From Campylorhamphus procurvoides (taxonomy: Eukaryota; Chordata; Aves; Passeriformes; Dendrocolaptidae): DNA of 64,000 nt. The DNA lies in assembly GCA_013396655.1 (NCBI GenBank), contig WBMV01000153.1:312119-376118 (forward strand), in the 5' to 3' direction. The notes below the pieces were generated by a model. The model ran no database searches and had not been told where the DNA came from. It saw nothing but the letters and a program-made list of their open reading frames with translations. A program made the position numbers and the translations under genes. Each line of letters starts with the position of its first letter. Within the stretch, counting starts at the first letter, position 1. Positions 1 through 26,245 of this stretch are shown in pieces.

Positions 1-3000
1 GTCCCTCTCTCCTCTGTGGGGCAGGAGCTGCCAGATTCTGCCCTAATCCTCTCACCTTGCCTTTGGAGCAGCTCCCTTCTGCAAACTGAGGATCCCATGC
101 TCTTACACCTCCTGCTGCAAGGCATTTATGCCCTGCCCAAAGCAGTTCAGGGGCTCTGCTCCACGTTCTCTTCAGGTTTTTTTCCCCAGCTGCGTCTCTC
201 AGGACTAGATGCAGTATTCCAGTATTGATCTTGGTGACAATCCAGGGTTAACCTTCCTTGGTCAGCTTTCTTTTCCCTATCCTTGTACATCCCAGAGTTC
301 CCACGAGCTGTTCTGCTGCAGGCTGGCTCTGACAGTAGAGTTACATTTTTTTCCCTGCAAACAAAGGTGGTCTGTGAGTCCCTGCCCTTCTTCCTCTACC
401 AGTGTTAATTCCCAGTCCTACACTGCTCTGTGGGGCCTCTGAATGGTGCTGATGCAGCTGCTTTTGGGGCAGTGCTGGTACAATTAACACTTTTAAAAGT
501 AATTAAATGAACATATATTTGCAGGATTGTTTTGGTTAGCTTGCCATCAAGTAGCGAGGCGAGAGGGAGGGGGCTGTGCAGGGACAGCTAGGCCTTGCCC
601 AGCTGAGGGCAAGCTGCTTGCCCAGCATATGCCTCCCATTGCTCCATCCCCTGCTTCCCAGAGAGGAAAAAAGTTTCCAGACTTCTTGAAAAATCCCACA
701 TTCTTGGACTGATCCCGTCTCTTCGTGGGATTCCCCCTCCGCTGCAGGAGTACTGCTCCATGCTGTAGTGAAGTCCTGTGGAGGTTTTGTGTGGAGTCAG
801 CACAGTGGTGTGTTTCAACTGAAGAAGCTGTTTCCAGGAATTAAATACACGTGTGTGCAGTTCCTGGTTCTTCTTGTTCTTCACTGCTCTTTCTGTCTGT
901 GTGTATCCATCCTATTAGCAGCACTGTATCTCTCACATCCAGGCCACTGATGTAGTGTTTGATAGAACTGCATCTAGAATGAGTCCCAGAAGACACCCAG
1001 AATGTCATTAACCAGAAATAAAAGATCTCATTGAATAATGATTCCCTTTGACAAAGGCTTTTTTGCCCCATTTCCTGAGCTTTATTGCTGTTGGATAAAT
1101 CTCTCCTATGGTAGTGAAGTCAGTGCTGGCGACGTAGAACTGTAAAGATACTTTTATCAATCAGACCTGTAGGTAAGGAATAAAATGGGACCTACAGTTT
1201 TTAAAATGTTGTTGGTGTGGAACCAGTTCATCAGCTGGATCCTTGTCAGCTCTGCAAAGCAGTTGGGTGGGTTTCTGGTCCTCAGCTCACCCAAGTCATC
1301 CAGAAGGGTTATTGGTGCTCCTTAAATGTTGGCAGTGCAGGGGTTTTCTTCTGCTCTGAGGGAATCTCTACTGTTCTAAGGATTTAATAAAAGCAAACAT
1401 GAGTGGACCAGAGATCTCCTCTGCTATTTCTGTCAGTACTTTTGCTCTACATAAAAACCTGATTTCCGACAGAGCTGAGCTGTTCTCTGGACCGTAACGA
1501 CTCATCTGAATCCTAACGATGTTTGAGCTCTAATTATTAATGCTTATGAGCAACACTTAGGAATCCTCTTCCATATGCTCTAGAATCTTGTCCAGCCTAT
1601 TGGAACTCAGGAAAGAATTTGAACTTTTTTTTTATTCTGCATTTAGTTTTAATTACTCCTTTATTTGTTCTTAATTAACAATCTATATTATTTCCTGGTC
1701 ATTTTAATTTTTTATTCATGTCTGAAAGCATTTCTTCTTGCTGCCTTTTTACTGTTGTTGGATCAAGAAAGAATTATTTAATCAATGTCTCAAATAGGCA
1801 TTTTATAAATAAGAATAGAATTTTGAAACATTTAAAAGAAGGATATATCAGGATTTTGGAGCTTCTTCAATTTCTTCTTAAAAAGAATGTCTGGAAAATC
1901 CATACAAGTTTTTCCATACAAGGAAGCTCAGCTTCTGCTTCAGTCACCACTACAAGCCCATTTCAAAGAAGAAACTTGGGAAAAGTTTCTAGACATTATT
2001 GGTCATAAATGGACAGTACATTCATGGAGTTTGAAAGGAGAACTGAAACTAAATGAAAAGGCAGTTTATCTCTTTATAGAAGTCCAATTTCTTAATTACT
2101 AGAAGGTGCAGGTGAATGTGTTAGTTACAAACGTTCTGTCTTCATTTTCTACAACTATTCATTCTCTTTGAACCCAATTCTCAGAAGAATTTGGCATCCT
2201 TTGTGTGCTGAAGTTGGAAAATGTATTTCAGTGGTTTCTACCTTGTTGAGTTTGTGCTTTCATGCACTGTTTAATACACATATTTTTTTCTTTCTTTATT
2301 CCTTCCTTCTACCTGTGTTGACATGAGCTCACCAACAAGCAGCCACTTACACTGACTGGAATGCTGGTGACACTGGTCATTCATGTTGCAAAGCTGCAGG
2401 TGTCTAGAATAACCCACAAGGTTTGTTTTAGAGCAGCATGTTACGCTGTGCCAAGACAATGCTCAGGGTGTCGTGCTTTTGCTCCAAGGCAGAGTCACCA
2501 GAGTTGTCCCAAGTTCTGATAGCAAGGTCCAAGTAAGAGATTGGATTTATTTGTCCATGACCTTGAATACCACAGAAGCCAAGTGTGTGGGCAGGAATGA
2601 GCACACACATTGTCCACACTCAGGTAAAACTTCCACAGGCAACACTTGCCGGGATAACAGGAATCCAGTTCTCCCAGAATTGAGGGTCTTGTTCTTTCCA
2701 TGGCTAGAGGGATGGGGAGTGGAACAGACAGGTGGAACAGAGCGCTCAGGGAAAGAAGGATGGCTTGCTGCTTCTTTACTGCTGCTGGTAACAGAGGGTG
2801 AAAATGGTGGGAGCCAGGTGTTGCTGGTAATACCACCTGTCTTTGTTTCCCAAAGGAAGTGGCTGCTGTCCCTCTGTGGAAGCTTTCTCTTGCAGAGCTC
2901 CCTTTGGTGGCAGCAGGACCCCAAAGCAGCCTTGTACAGGTTTGGGAATGGGTGCAGCTCCTTTGGATTTCGGGGGGCTGATGAGCTATGTGCTGAGGAT

Positions 3001-3093
3001 AAACAGTGCAAGCAGGGCAAAATCTCCATTCATGGTGTGGAAGGAACTTTCTCACCTGATGAAGGATTAGAGAGATAATGGTGCAGGGCACAG

Positions 3094-3675
3094 ATTAGTT
3101 GTTGCACTTGATGCCTTAAAGGAACGCAGTAAAAATTCCAGGCAGTCAGTAAGGAGATAAGATAAATAAGTAAAAGTTTTAATGAGCCAAACACCGGCTC
3201 ACAGGAATACATTCACATGAGAAAAATCTCTCTCTACAATTAAGTTACAGGTTTTTATAATAGTGTCCATCCAATCCCACTTTGCTATTTCCCCCAGTCC
3301 TGCCGCAAACCACCCTCTCCACGCCCCCTCGGGAATTGGGTCTGGGGTCTCAGGACCCTCTCTTCATCTTTGTTGTCTTCTTCACAGCACGTCAGGTCCT
3401 TGGAGGCCTTCCAAAGCTTCAGATTTGGAAGTCCTTCTGTCCCTGTCTTTATCTTGTGGTTCAGGCTTCATGGTGTTTTTCTGCAATTCTACCTTGAAAT
3501 ACAGACTAAACAGCTTTAAGGAATTCTAAGGGTTGCTAGGATAGGGGTCATGGGGTATAAACATTCAGCTACTAAAGTTACATTACTAATACATTAGATC
3601 TACAATAATTTCTAATATCTAATATCTATAAAATTAAAAAATCAAAAATCAAAAAGACCCTGCGGCAATCACACT
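3094..3675 (-). repeat. Possible solo LTR (endogenous retrovirus-derived)
   Basis: The block has a TG-rich left boundary near 3094, a GC-rich centre (about 3300-3370) flanked by AT-rich arms, and a distinct A-rich right end, unlike the surrounding intron. That composition resembles avian LTRs in inverse orientation. No internal retroviral coding sequence and no confident target-site duplication were seen. It could equally be unrelated intron sequence of mixed composition. Confidence 0.3.
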
Positions 3676-3930
3676 GAAACTCTGTGCCATGCTTTGATGG
3701 GCCTTGCTGATGCCTGAGAGTTGGACACTGTCCCACTGGTATTTTCAAAATGTTTATCATCTAATATGCAGCTTTAAAGATTGCTTTTTAGGGTTTTAGC
3801 AGTTTTGGTTTTAGAGCTGGGCAAGCAGAAAAAGCCAAGGCTTTTGAGAGGATGGGGTAAAAGTTGTGTTAGTTGTTGAAATACAGATGTAGATGTAACA
3901 GAAGGGATTGTGGAGCCCTGAGTGTAAGCA

Positions 3931-4382
3931 TAGAATCACAGAATGGTTCAGGTTTTAAGTGACTGCAAAGATTATCTTCTTTCACCCCTGCCATGGACAG
4001 GGACACCTTCCACCATCCCAGGTTGCTCCAAGCCCTGTCCAGCCTGGCCTTGGACACTTCCAGGGATCAAGGGGCAGCCACAGCTTCTCTGGGCACCCTG
4101 TGCCAGGGAGGGCCTCGCCACCCTCCTAGGGAAGGATTCCTTCGCAATGTCCCATCTAGCCCTGCCCTCTGTCAGTGTGGAGCCATACCTTGTCCTGTTC
4201 TCTCCAGGTATCTTGGAGCCCCTTTAGGCACTGGAAGGTACTCTGAGCTCTCTGTGGACCCTTCTCTTCTCCAGGCTGAACTCCCCCAGCTCTCCCAGCC
4301 TGCCTCCACAGCACAGCAGCTCCAGCCCTCAGAGCAATTTCATGGCCTCCTCTGGACCCACTCCAACAGGCCCATAATGGTT
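3931..4382 (-). mobile_element. CR1 LINE 3' fragment, inverse orientation
   Basis: The block begins with the inverted CR1 3' terminal motif (TAGAATCACAGAATGG). It then follows the familiar CR1 3' region, including the part reading 'ccatggacagggacacc' and 'ttggacacttccaggg'. It continues through the more 5' segment with 'ctggacccactccaacag' at the right end. Only the tail of the LINE is present, as expected for a 5'-truncated insertion. No intact reverse transcriptase is encoded. Confidence 0.92.
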
Positions 4383-7300
4383 AAGCTTTAATGCAGAAAA
4401 GGTATCTATTGTCTGCTAGTGAAGTAATGCACTAAAAAGTAATTACTTCTAATAACTTGTAGGTTTGAAATATTGATAAAAGTAGTAAAAGGTGTTTGCG
4501 AAGCACCTCCCCCCACATCAGAGAAACCTGATGCTGATTTCAAAAATGCAGATGTGAAGTCTGACAGTGTTACAGTTTTCTTGATGCTGTGACACAGAGT
4601 TCATGTAAAGTAATATTAACACACTGGTCGTGTTCAAGGAGTGTGAGGTTCTTTGCTTACCTGGTGTGTGGTTCAGAGTTGTGATCTAGCACCCATCCTC
4701 CATCTCAGGAAGGAGATCATTTTTCATGCTGGGCATGGAGTGTGGCAGGAGACAAGTCATGTCTTGGTCACTCAGAGTAGTCGGAATCTGCTCTGGCAGA
4801 CAGCTGGTTTCACCAGCCTCCTGGCAGGTTTCCAGTGACATATGGAGCTGGGGGTTTATTAGCTGAAAGCTGTGGACTAAAAATGATGAATGTGACAGGT
4901 TTTACAGCTTTGGTAAACCAATAGTTTGAACCCAGTTACTGATTAGTTACTGGCCTTGTGTTGGCAATTGTGAGATAGGTCTGTGGTGATTCCGGGTTAA
5001 AGAAGATTGGAAGCAAACCCTGACACTGTAGCTGGGAGAGGCTGTTTCTCTGGTAAGTGATTTGAGATTTTCTCTTGGATGTCTGATTCTGTTGTCGCAG
5101 AGATGGTGGTGGAGACTTGTCTTGCTGCTTGCCCTTCCCTTGCTCTGATGTGCTGAGAAATGGAAGCAAGGCTCTGAAATTGTTGTGGGTGTGGATTAGA
5201 TCTAAATGAGAGTGAATGATGTACCTTGAATTTTGCATAGTCACCAAGAAGACACAGAAAGTGTTCAGCACCAAAGGCTGTATGTCAGAATATATGTGTA
5301 TGCAAGACACACAGAATCACTTGGAGCTGTTGTGTTGTGAGGAACAAACCAGGGAATAAATTGTGTGCTGGAAAAACTGCTGCTGCTCCCGGAGCTGTGT
5401 TACCCAGAGCAGGGCCTTGTCACTCCCCCATTTATCTGGGCTTCATTGTGCCTGTGGGATATGCAAGTAGTTTCATTTAGTCTCCATAGTCTCTGGTAGC
5501 AGAGATCTCCTTGCTCGGGCATTGTTTTAAGTTATGTTGGATTATAAAAATGACCTGCACACAGATATTTTCCATCTAGAATGTTTCTGCTGTTGGCATC
5601 CTTCAGCAGAGTGCTCCTGTTGACCGGAGCCATTGAAATGCAGAGTGTGTACTGGCTGACAGTGTGGATCTGGCTGTTCTTGCCTGGTGTGTGTCTCAGT
5701 GCTGCAGCCCTGAGCTGTACGTGAGAGGAAGCTCTTGTGTCTGGGGGAACTGCAAGTACAGAAAATAATCAGTCATTTCCAAGTACTGCTTTTCAGACAC
5801 TCAGGGTGTCTCTTCTTTGCTAAAACAAATAGAGTTGAAGTGGATAATAAACCCTCCATATCTCAAAGTGAAAGTGAATTTTTGAATGCAGAAGGCCAGT
5901 TTGGGGATCTGAAAAGGAACGTTTTGAAGCATCTCTGCCACAGGCAGAACATCTTTTCCTTGATCCTGTTTTTTTAGATGCAGGTGTCCCTGCAGCCTCT
6001 CAAACACAAGCACTGTGGTCAAAGTGCACATCAGTGTTTAACGTTACAGTTCAGGGAATCCAAATTCTACTCTTTTCCTGTGTTGCTGCAGGATCACTGT
6101 ACAATGGGGCTTACTGAACATGTCCTGGTCTCAGCTTACTCTTTTAACTTAACTGCTTTGCTAACTGAGCCTAACTAGGCAGATCTTTAAACAGCAGGGC
6201 TAGGGAAGAATTAATGTTATGCCAGGTTCAGCAGGTTTAGATGAGTGGTAGAGATTAAAATCTGACAAAAGGATCTGGTGTTGGAAATGATCCAGCATCA
6301 GTGACTCTGCCACTGCCGTTTTGAAGCACAGGAAATGATGCAGGTGCTCTGTAAATTTTGCAACCTGCCTTTCCCTTGGATTTATCAATTTCTGTGGGTG
6401 TCTCAGATGCAACTGAGATATTTTCATAATGGACTGAAATGGAAGAATTAAATAAAAATTCATGGTAAAGCTGGTTTCCTTTGCCTCCAACCAGCTTCCA
6501 GGTTGGGTTTCTGTTATCCTGAAGACTCTCTTCAGGCATTCTTAAACCTACAGAGCTGGCAAGGAGCTGACTTGCAGAAGGAAGGAGACTCTGCGCCTGG
6601 AAGGAAGGGATGCTCAGGTGTGCTGGAGAGAGTTGCTTCACTGATGTAAAAAAAGCATTTTCATCAGTTCTGTTTCCAAACATGAGGTGGAGAGATTCCA
6701 TTCTGCAGCAGCACTCAGGCAGCCACAGGTTCAGCAGGAGACCTCTCCAACATAGCATATGCTTTCTTTTTGATTGCTGCATCCTCACAAAAGAAAAATG
6801 AGAGGCTTATCTACTTCTGAGTCTCATTCTCAGTGACAAACATGGCAGGATACTTTTGACAGACACATTTTAAGGAAAGGACAGTACTATCCACAGCAAT
6901 GGCTGCACAGACCAGTTTCTTCATCTATCATTGTTACATTAAAAAGCCTTCATTTGGCCTAATCAAGTATTTAAATAAAGGTGTATTCCTTACAAGAGAG
7001 TTTTTTCCTTCCTTCAACCTGATGTATTTTAAATATTAAGTACTAACTAGAACAAATTGGTACAACTTTGAGTGTGAACTAAGATGACGTGTGACGGGAG
7101 ATTTTTTGTTGTTGATCTGATGCAGGTTCTGTTTAAAGCTCACAGGCTTCACCTGACACAGAACCAAGTGTGATTTTGAAATTAGCTTGCTTTGGATATA
7201 GTTTGAAACATAAGGTGAAGAGAGTTAAGTACACACAAGCCTAACCATGTCCTCGAGAGGGGCACGTGTAGTGTGGTTTTGTGAGAGTCTCTTACAGCTG

Positions 7301-10300
7301 GGACTCCTGGCCATGTGCAGGGGCTAAGCTGGTCCCAGCTTTTGGAGGGGCACAAGACCTCACCTCAGTTTGAAATACCAAGGAAATCTGTCACCAGTGA
7401 AACAGAAAATTATACCACCTGTTCAGCGAATGGGGAAGGAAAGCATTGCATGCTTTCTCAATAGCTTTTTTCTTGCTTATTTTTTTTCCTTCCACATTGA
7501 AGCAAGAACTAAAGAGGCAAAAATGTCACAAGGGGAGAGATCACAGAGTACTGGCTACGTGGTTAGTGTGGTGGGACAATGTGTTTTTGAAGGGTTTATG
7601 CCATGCTAGATAGAGGAAGGAAGTGGGAAATTGGGAAATAGAGCCCTGGCTCAGTCTGACATTGTGGTGGTGCTGGAAATCAGAAATCAGGTAATAGGAT
7701 TTCACTGTCTGGATCAGCCTCTGGCTGTTTGCAATATGTTCAGGAAATCACTTTACATCTCTGCTTCCATTTCCTTGGCTGTCAAATGAACATCATGATA
7801 ACTGCCTCCTGAGCACTTGGGCTGCATTGGAGCAATAAAACATGTGGGAGGAAGGAGTCAGAGGTGTGTGGTTTATGAATCCAGCAAGGTTGGGCTGAAC
7901 TGCCTGTAAGAGCCAAAGAAGTGCCAGAGTGAGGGAAAGGTCTCCTGGAGCTGAGCGGATGCCGATGCTCGGCACGCTGCCTGTGCCCAGGGTTTGCCCA
8001 AGGAGGGGAAGCAAATCTTTCAGCCCTGTCTGAACAGGGACAGCTAAAGACAAAGTATTTTTGTTTCTTACCTCACTGCAGTGGGTCCTTTGAGTACTCG
8101 GTGCCATTGGGTTTTTCCAGAAAGAGGTTTTGCTTGTTCAGTTCTTCCATGTGGATGTTTTATTAAGATGCTCTGCGTGGCTTTTTCCCCACGTACAACT
8201 AGTTGTAACATGATTTTATGCTTGAAGACAATAAATATAAAATGAGTCAATGAGATAAGATATTGAGATAAACAGATGAGCAATGTTTATAAACCATAAG
8301 AGTCTCCTAAATTTGATAACCATCAGTTTGAGCCAATATACCCCATGGTGCTAAAGAAGAAAAAAAATCGATATTGCAGAAGCTTTTACAGAGAATTTAT
8401 GAGCACTCAGTCCATGAAGACTGAAGCATAGCTAGCACTGTGCACTTACTTATGAAAGGGCTTACTGAGAAGTCCCTTGTTGAATTCACAAACTGTTCCA
8501 GGGAATTAAATGGAGAAATATGGAAATGGAATTTTACATATTTTTTCCCATTTATTAGTATATACTCAGAAGAAGAAAGTGCTGTAATAAATTATCCAGT
8601 TCCTCTGAGTAATGTGGCTGAATAGACAATAACAGTGAAGCACAGTCCCTGCCAAAGTTCTTAAGCATACCTGTTGCAGTTTCTATTTTATGAGATAAGT
8701 GGATTAGTATGGGCTGGTTTCTAATAGGAATTGCTCTCCCTCCCAGCCTCTTAAGATAGACTTCCACTGTATTGAGCTACTACTCCCAGTTAAGACAAGG
8801 TTGTAGCATGAATAGCTGCTAACATGCATCAGTCACCATGTTCTGTTAAAGAGCATGGGAGCTGTTTTCTGTGTCACACCTGATGCTTACACTTTTCATT
8901 ATATGATCCCTGTTTCAGGGATTATTTACTGTCAGTATTCATAAGAAAGTGTTACGGTGCGGTTGGTTTGGAGAGCGTGCCAGGCACGTGAACCTCCCCT
9001 CAGCCCAGACCATGGCCATGGGTGACTCTTGTAGTGAAAGAGGGAGCTGATTCCCCACACTGCCCCAGACGAATGTTCTTGCGGTCATACTCAGTGCTGC
9101 AAATTAAAATATGATAAGATAGGACAAATAAGAATGGTTGGTGGGATGAATGACCACACGTTAAGATATAGTTGTGAGTTTTCAGTAGGTGGAAAGAGCT
9201 GAAGACAATGGAGAGCAGAGTTAACTGAAGCAGCTGATTCTTGTTCTTCACTGATGATCACTCGGTTTGTGATGTTCACATCAATTCATGGTGCTGTTAA
9301 GGAAGATTATTAAGTGTCAGGTAGACTCTCAGTGAGGTAAATTCTGCATCATCATCCTGAGAGAGAATACAATATGAAACCAGAGAAATAAGGCTGCTCT
9401 CTGGCAGTGTAAAAAATAACATTTAAAAAGGTGCTCTAAGAGCTGCAGGCCCCTGGCTGCTGAGTGTGAGTGGTTGTGTCAGGGAAAAGCAGCATTGACC
9501 TCTTGGTGCAGAGGCTCAGCTGTGGCACAGGGCAGGGAGTGGGCTCTGGGGCACAGTGGTGCTTTATGTGCTGTTTGCTCTCTCGGTAACAGTCACATCA
9601 TTGCCTTTAGGCTGTATTTTGTCTGTCTCTTCTGGATTATAGAGAGAAGCAGGATTTCTGTTCACAAGCAGTTTAAGCAGATCTGGTGGTTGAAGTGCAA
9701 AGGGAGTGCTGCTCCAGGCAGCCGTCAAGGTGAGGTTCTTGGAGCGTCACCAGCCCCCCACCACCCAGGGCCAAGCAGTGAGCAGCACTGCTCACTGAAG
9801 CAGGGGGGTAAAGGCTTGTGACTGTGCAATTTTTACCTTGGCTTTCCATTGTTTCCCCTATTTGCACACAAGAAAAAAAGAAATCTGTCCTACATCTCCT
9901 GTCCCTAAAGTTGATGGGATTTACTGAAGCATTCATGTGGTTGTGTGGATGGAAGGCTTGTCTCTCTCCCTGTGTAGCGAGATTTAGTTCTTACATGCAC
10001 TTTGAAGGTTTCAGTGAAAAATATCAAGAATCAGGAAAATTTTTGATGGAACAGCTCATCTTCTAAGTTACACCTGTGTTGTGCCTTTTTGCCATGCTGC
10101 TCCACAATATCTCCCTTGTATTTATCTTTATTTCCTGCTGGTTGTGTACTGGAGCAGAAAACTGCACAGAAGCACTGGAGAACTGGGTTTGGAGGGTGTC
10201 CTCAGAACATCCCAGTCTAGGAGCCTTGATCTGGTTCTCTGAATGAGAGCCAAGTGAGCCTGGAGGAAGGAAGAGATGGATCAGGCTTCAGATGTGTGAT

Positions 10301-11782
10301 GGCTTCACTTCATTTAGAACACTACTGTGAAATGATTTCTTATTCCTGACTATTAAAGTAGCCTCAACAGTTTTGGGTTGCAGCTAAGACAAAGCTGGCT
10401 GGGTTTGAGTTGTGAGTGTTGTTCAGTTGAAATGTATAAAAAAGCATCTCTGATTTGGTCATTTTTATTTCACAGTGTTTTGCACTATTAAGTGTCATCA
10501 AACTGGAATTTTCTTGTATGTTTGGCCAAAGTGCTTAATTTTCTTATCTTTCGCCTTTTCTCTTTGCTTTCAGATTCCATTAGTAATTGTGGCAATTAGT
10601 ACTGCTTTATCATTGCTTGCTGTGCACTGTGCTTTGCAGATTACAGGTTTCACATTTGCTACTCATAATGTCCCTCTGCAGCAACACCGAGCATTTGCTT
10701 GGTCCCTCCCTGTACTGCAGAGCAAGAAGGTATTGGGCTGAAAACCAGAAAAGGGAAAAACAACACCAAATCTACATAGAAACACGTCTCTCTGCTCATT
10801 GGCATTAGCTTTCTGCCCTAAGGGAAGGTGACAGTGGCATGTCCTCACACCAGGAGGCAGCTAAACATGATCAATACAGGCCAGAGGAGCAGATATCTGC
10901 GTTAACAGATCCAGGGAAAGCCTGTGCTCACAGTGCTGGTGGTACATGGGTTAGGGATCTCTCTGACTGCCAGCAGGTGACCCGAGTAATGCCATCAAAG
11001 GTCTCCAGGGTTGGGATCACCCACAGACCACTGCCTGCCCATCTAAAAGGTGATGGGAAAGCAGAGGATCCCCTGCTCTGTTTAAATGAGCACAGGTTCT
11101 TCCTGAGCCACGTTGGAAGTGCTGTTTTCTCAGGGCCAGGCAGCCTGGGATCTGACCTTCCTGCATGGCTGCTGCTGAATTTGTTTGTGATTTCTCTGAG
11201 CTGCCTTCCTGTTTCCCTGCACTGCAGCGTCTCCACCTGTGCCTGGGAGGGCTCTGATGCCAGGCTTCATGAGGGCATTGCTCACAGGCTGTAACTTAGA
11301 CATTAATACTCTCTCAGCACTAAAAACCATTACTCGGATCTTCCCCAGGGAATTGTCCAGTCCTTTTGTATGAGCACTCCTTTCTTCTCCTCTCACTTCT
11401 AACACTTGTCTTGCTAAGGCATTGTTTTGGTGAATCATACATATCAGTGTATTTTCTTCTGCGCTGTTCTCCCATTCCTGTTGTTCATGCGCTTTTTTTT
11501 TCTTGTTACTCTTATTAAAATGTTTCTACTTCACTCGTTTCCTTTTAAATGTTTGAATAATTAGCAGCAGTGGGCACAGAAAGATTTCTGTCGATGCGAG
11601 CTATATCGATAAATGTTTAACACAGTTTGCTGAGTTGGGAAGGGGAGGCAGCAGGGAGAGACTCTATTCAGCAGCAGTTTTCCAGCACCTCCTCAGTTTC
11701 CTGTTTGCAAGGAGAGCTTTCAGACAGCTTTTCCGGTGTTCCTCTGATCTTTAAATGCGTGTTTCCCAAATCTGTCCCACAG

Positions 11783-24762
<12,980 letters not shown>

Positions 24763-26245
24763 TTCCGGCCACACCGGCACCAGAGCACAAAGAACAACAC
24801 CCCTGCAACCCGGGAGGGCTCTGCCAGGGGTCCCTCCTCCTGGGGGAAGGACAAAAGGCAGGAGTGCAGGCTTGAAGTGAAATTCTTCGGTGTTTTTCAT
24901 TCATTTTCTGATGTGACCCTTTTCGAAGGGAGGAAAAAACAAAATAATTCCTGGTTTATGTTGAATTCTTACTTCCCAAACTGCCTTGCTGAAAGCCACG
25001 TTCTGATACCTTCATACTTTTACACATTATTTTATATGACTAGATGTTAAATAAATATTTCAAAGCTAGGTCTTTAATACATGACTAATTTGAAATTATT
25101 TTTATCTTGCATAGAAGGTTTTCTCTTCTTGTGGAGGAAGAGAAGGAAGAGGGAATGTGAAGTTCTGCAGCCTAATCTCTCCCTAGAAAGCACAGTGTAG
25201 TAAGTACTAGTGTGGGGGGGGGGGTCTGGGATGACTGAGGCCCCAGGACTACCCAGAAGTTTATCACAGCCCCTGCATCCTGCAGAGAAGCACTTTTTGT
25301 AAAGCTGAGGCCATGGCAAAGAGAGGCTTGTGCTCTCCTGGCACAACATTAAGAGCTTCCCTGACAATTCCCTAGTTTGGAGCGTTTTTTCTTCAGAAAT
25401 GCAAGTAGTGCAGTCTGTGTAGCACTGCTGTTTGATTGCTATTTACAGCTCAACTGGAATCTAACAGAAAGTTTACCTAGTCCCCTGTTTGTTTTTTTTT
25501 TTTGTGTTTGTAGTAAGAATTGTGAGGGATAATTCCTTCCGCTGGGATAAAGGGAAAACTGTTCAACACTCATTTATTTGATGTTTTTGCTGAGAAGCAG
25601 AGTGAAGACCTTGCATAGTTTTGATCTTTTGTAAATCCTGTGCAGTAAAGGGTAGGTTTTATGAATAAAAGTAATTAAAACTTTTCCCTGGGTCTACATT
25701 CAAATTGCAAATTTGACACAGAAATGAGGTATCAAATAAAATCCCCAAAAGGCTGGTGCTGCACTGATGAATAAAACATCACAGAAGCAGGATCTGTTTG
25801 CTAGAAGTATTTGGTTAGGAAATGCTATGTTGGTATTACTTATTTTTATAAAAACAAGCATTTTCAAGTGGAATACAAACCCTAGACTTTCTTGTGGGGG
25901 TAGACTTCTCTGGTGATTCCCAAACCTGTCTGGTTGTTTTATATCTCTTAAGGTAAGAAAGTTCAAAAGCATTTGTTTTGACTGAACATAAAGTGTTTAT
26001 GGAAATACTTATTTCATGAAAAATTAAAATACTGCTTGAATTGATGGAATATTTTTTTAATTATACCTGTCATGTCTAAAGATGGTCTTGCAGGTAAATG
26101 TCATTGCTGGACTAAAGGTTGTGTATTAATTGTTCCATTTGTAAAATTGTTCCAGGGACATTAGTTCTGTTTTGTTCTTTTTTTAATTCTAAGGAATGCC
26201 ATACCTTGTCAGTTTTGTACAATAAAATTTAATGATACCCATCTT
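24763..26245 (+). other. RABGAP1L: RABGAP1L 3' UTR (minimal extent)
   Basis: Non-coding sequence after the TAG becomes progressively AT-rich. AATAAA hexamers occur at 25050-25055, 25664-25669 and 26221-26226. The last is followed by a GT-rich stretch (TTGTGCTTTGTTGTC), the best poly(A) context, so 26.24 kb is my preferred minimal end. An 11-G run sits at 25214-25224. Confidence 0.65.
26221..26226 (+). terminator. RABGAP1L: Candidate main poly(A) signal of RABGAP1L
   Basis: A canonical AATAAA is preceded by T-rich sequence and followed within about 25 nt by a GT-rich downstream element. This is stronger context than the upstream hexamers at 25050 and 25664. Confidence 0.55.

Larger units (their letters stand above)
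1..11782 (+). other. RABGAP1L: RABGAP1L intron, downstream portion
   Basis: No exon of RABGAP1L or any other gene was recognised between the left edge and the exon at 11783. The TBC GAP domain that should precede that exon lies outside the window. Open frames here are short, frequently overlap on both strands and have no family resemblance. The stretch holds one clear CR1 fragment (3931-4382), a possible LTR-derived block (about 3094-3675), and otherwise unremarkable AT-rich intronic sequence. Very short exons could have been missed by eye. Confidence 0.7.

Noticed and set aside
1887..2102. 71-codon frame with many charged and aromatic residues
   Set aside because: It looked briefly like a fragment of a transposon protein, but no motif or flanking repeat supports this.
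2473..3091. Open frames of about 200 codons on both strands
   Set aside because: Three long frames overlap on opposite strands with no domain, no compositional signature of a protein and no splice context. A stop-poor stretch is the simpler explanation.
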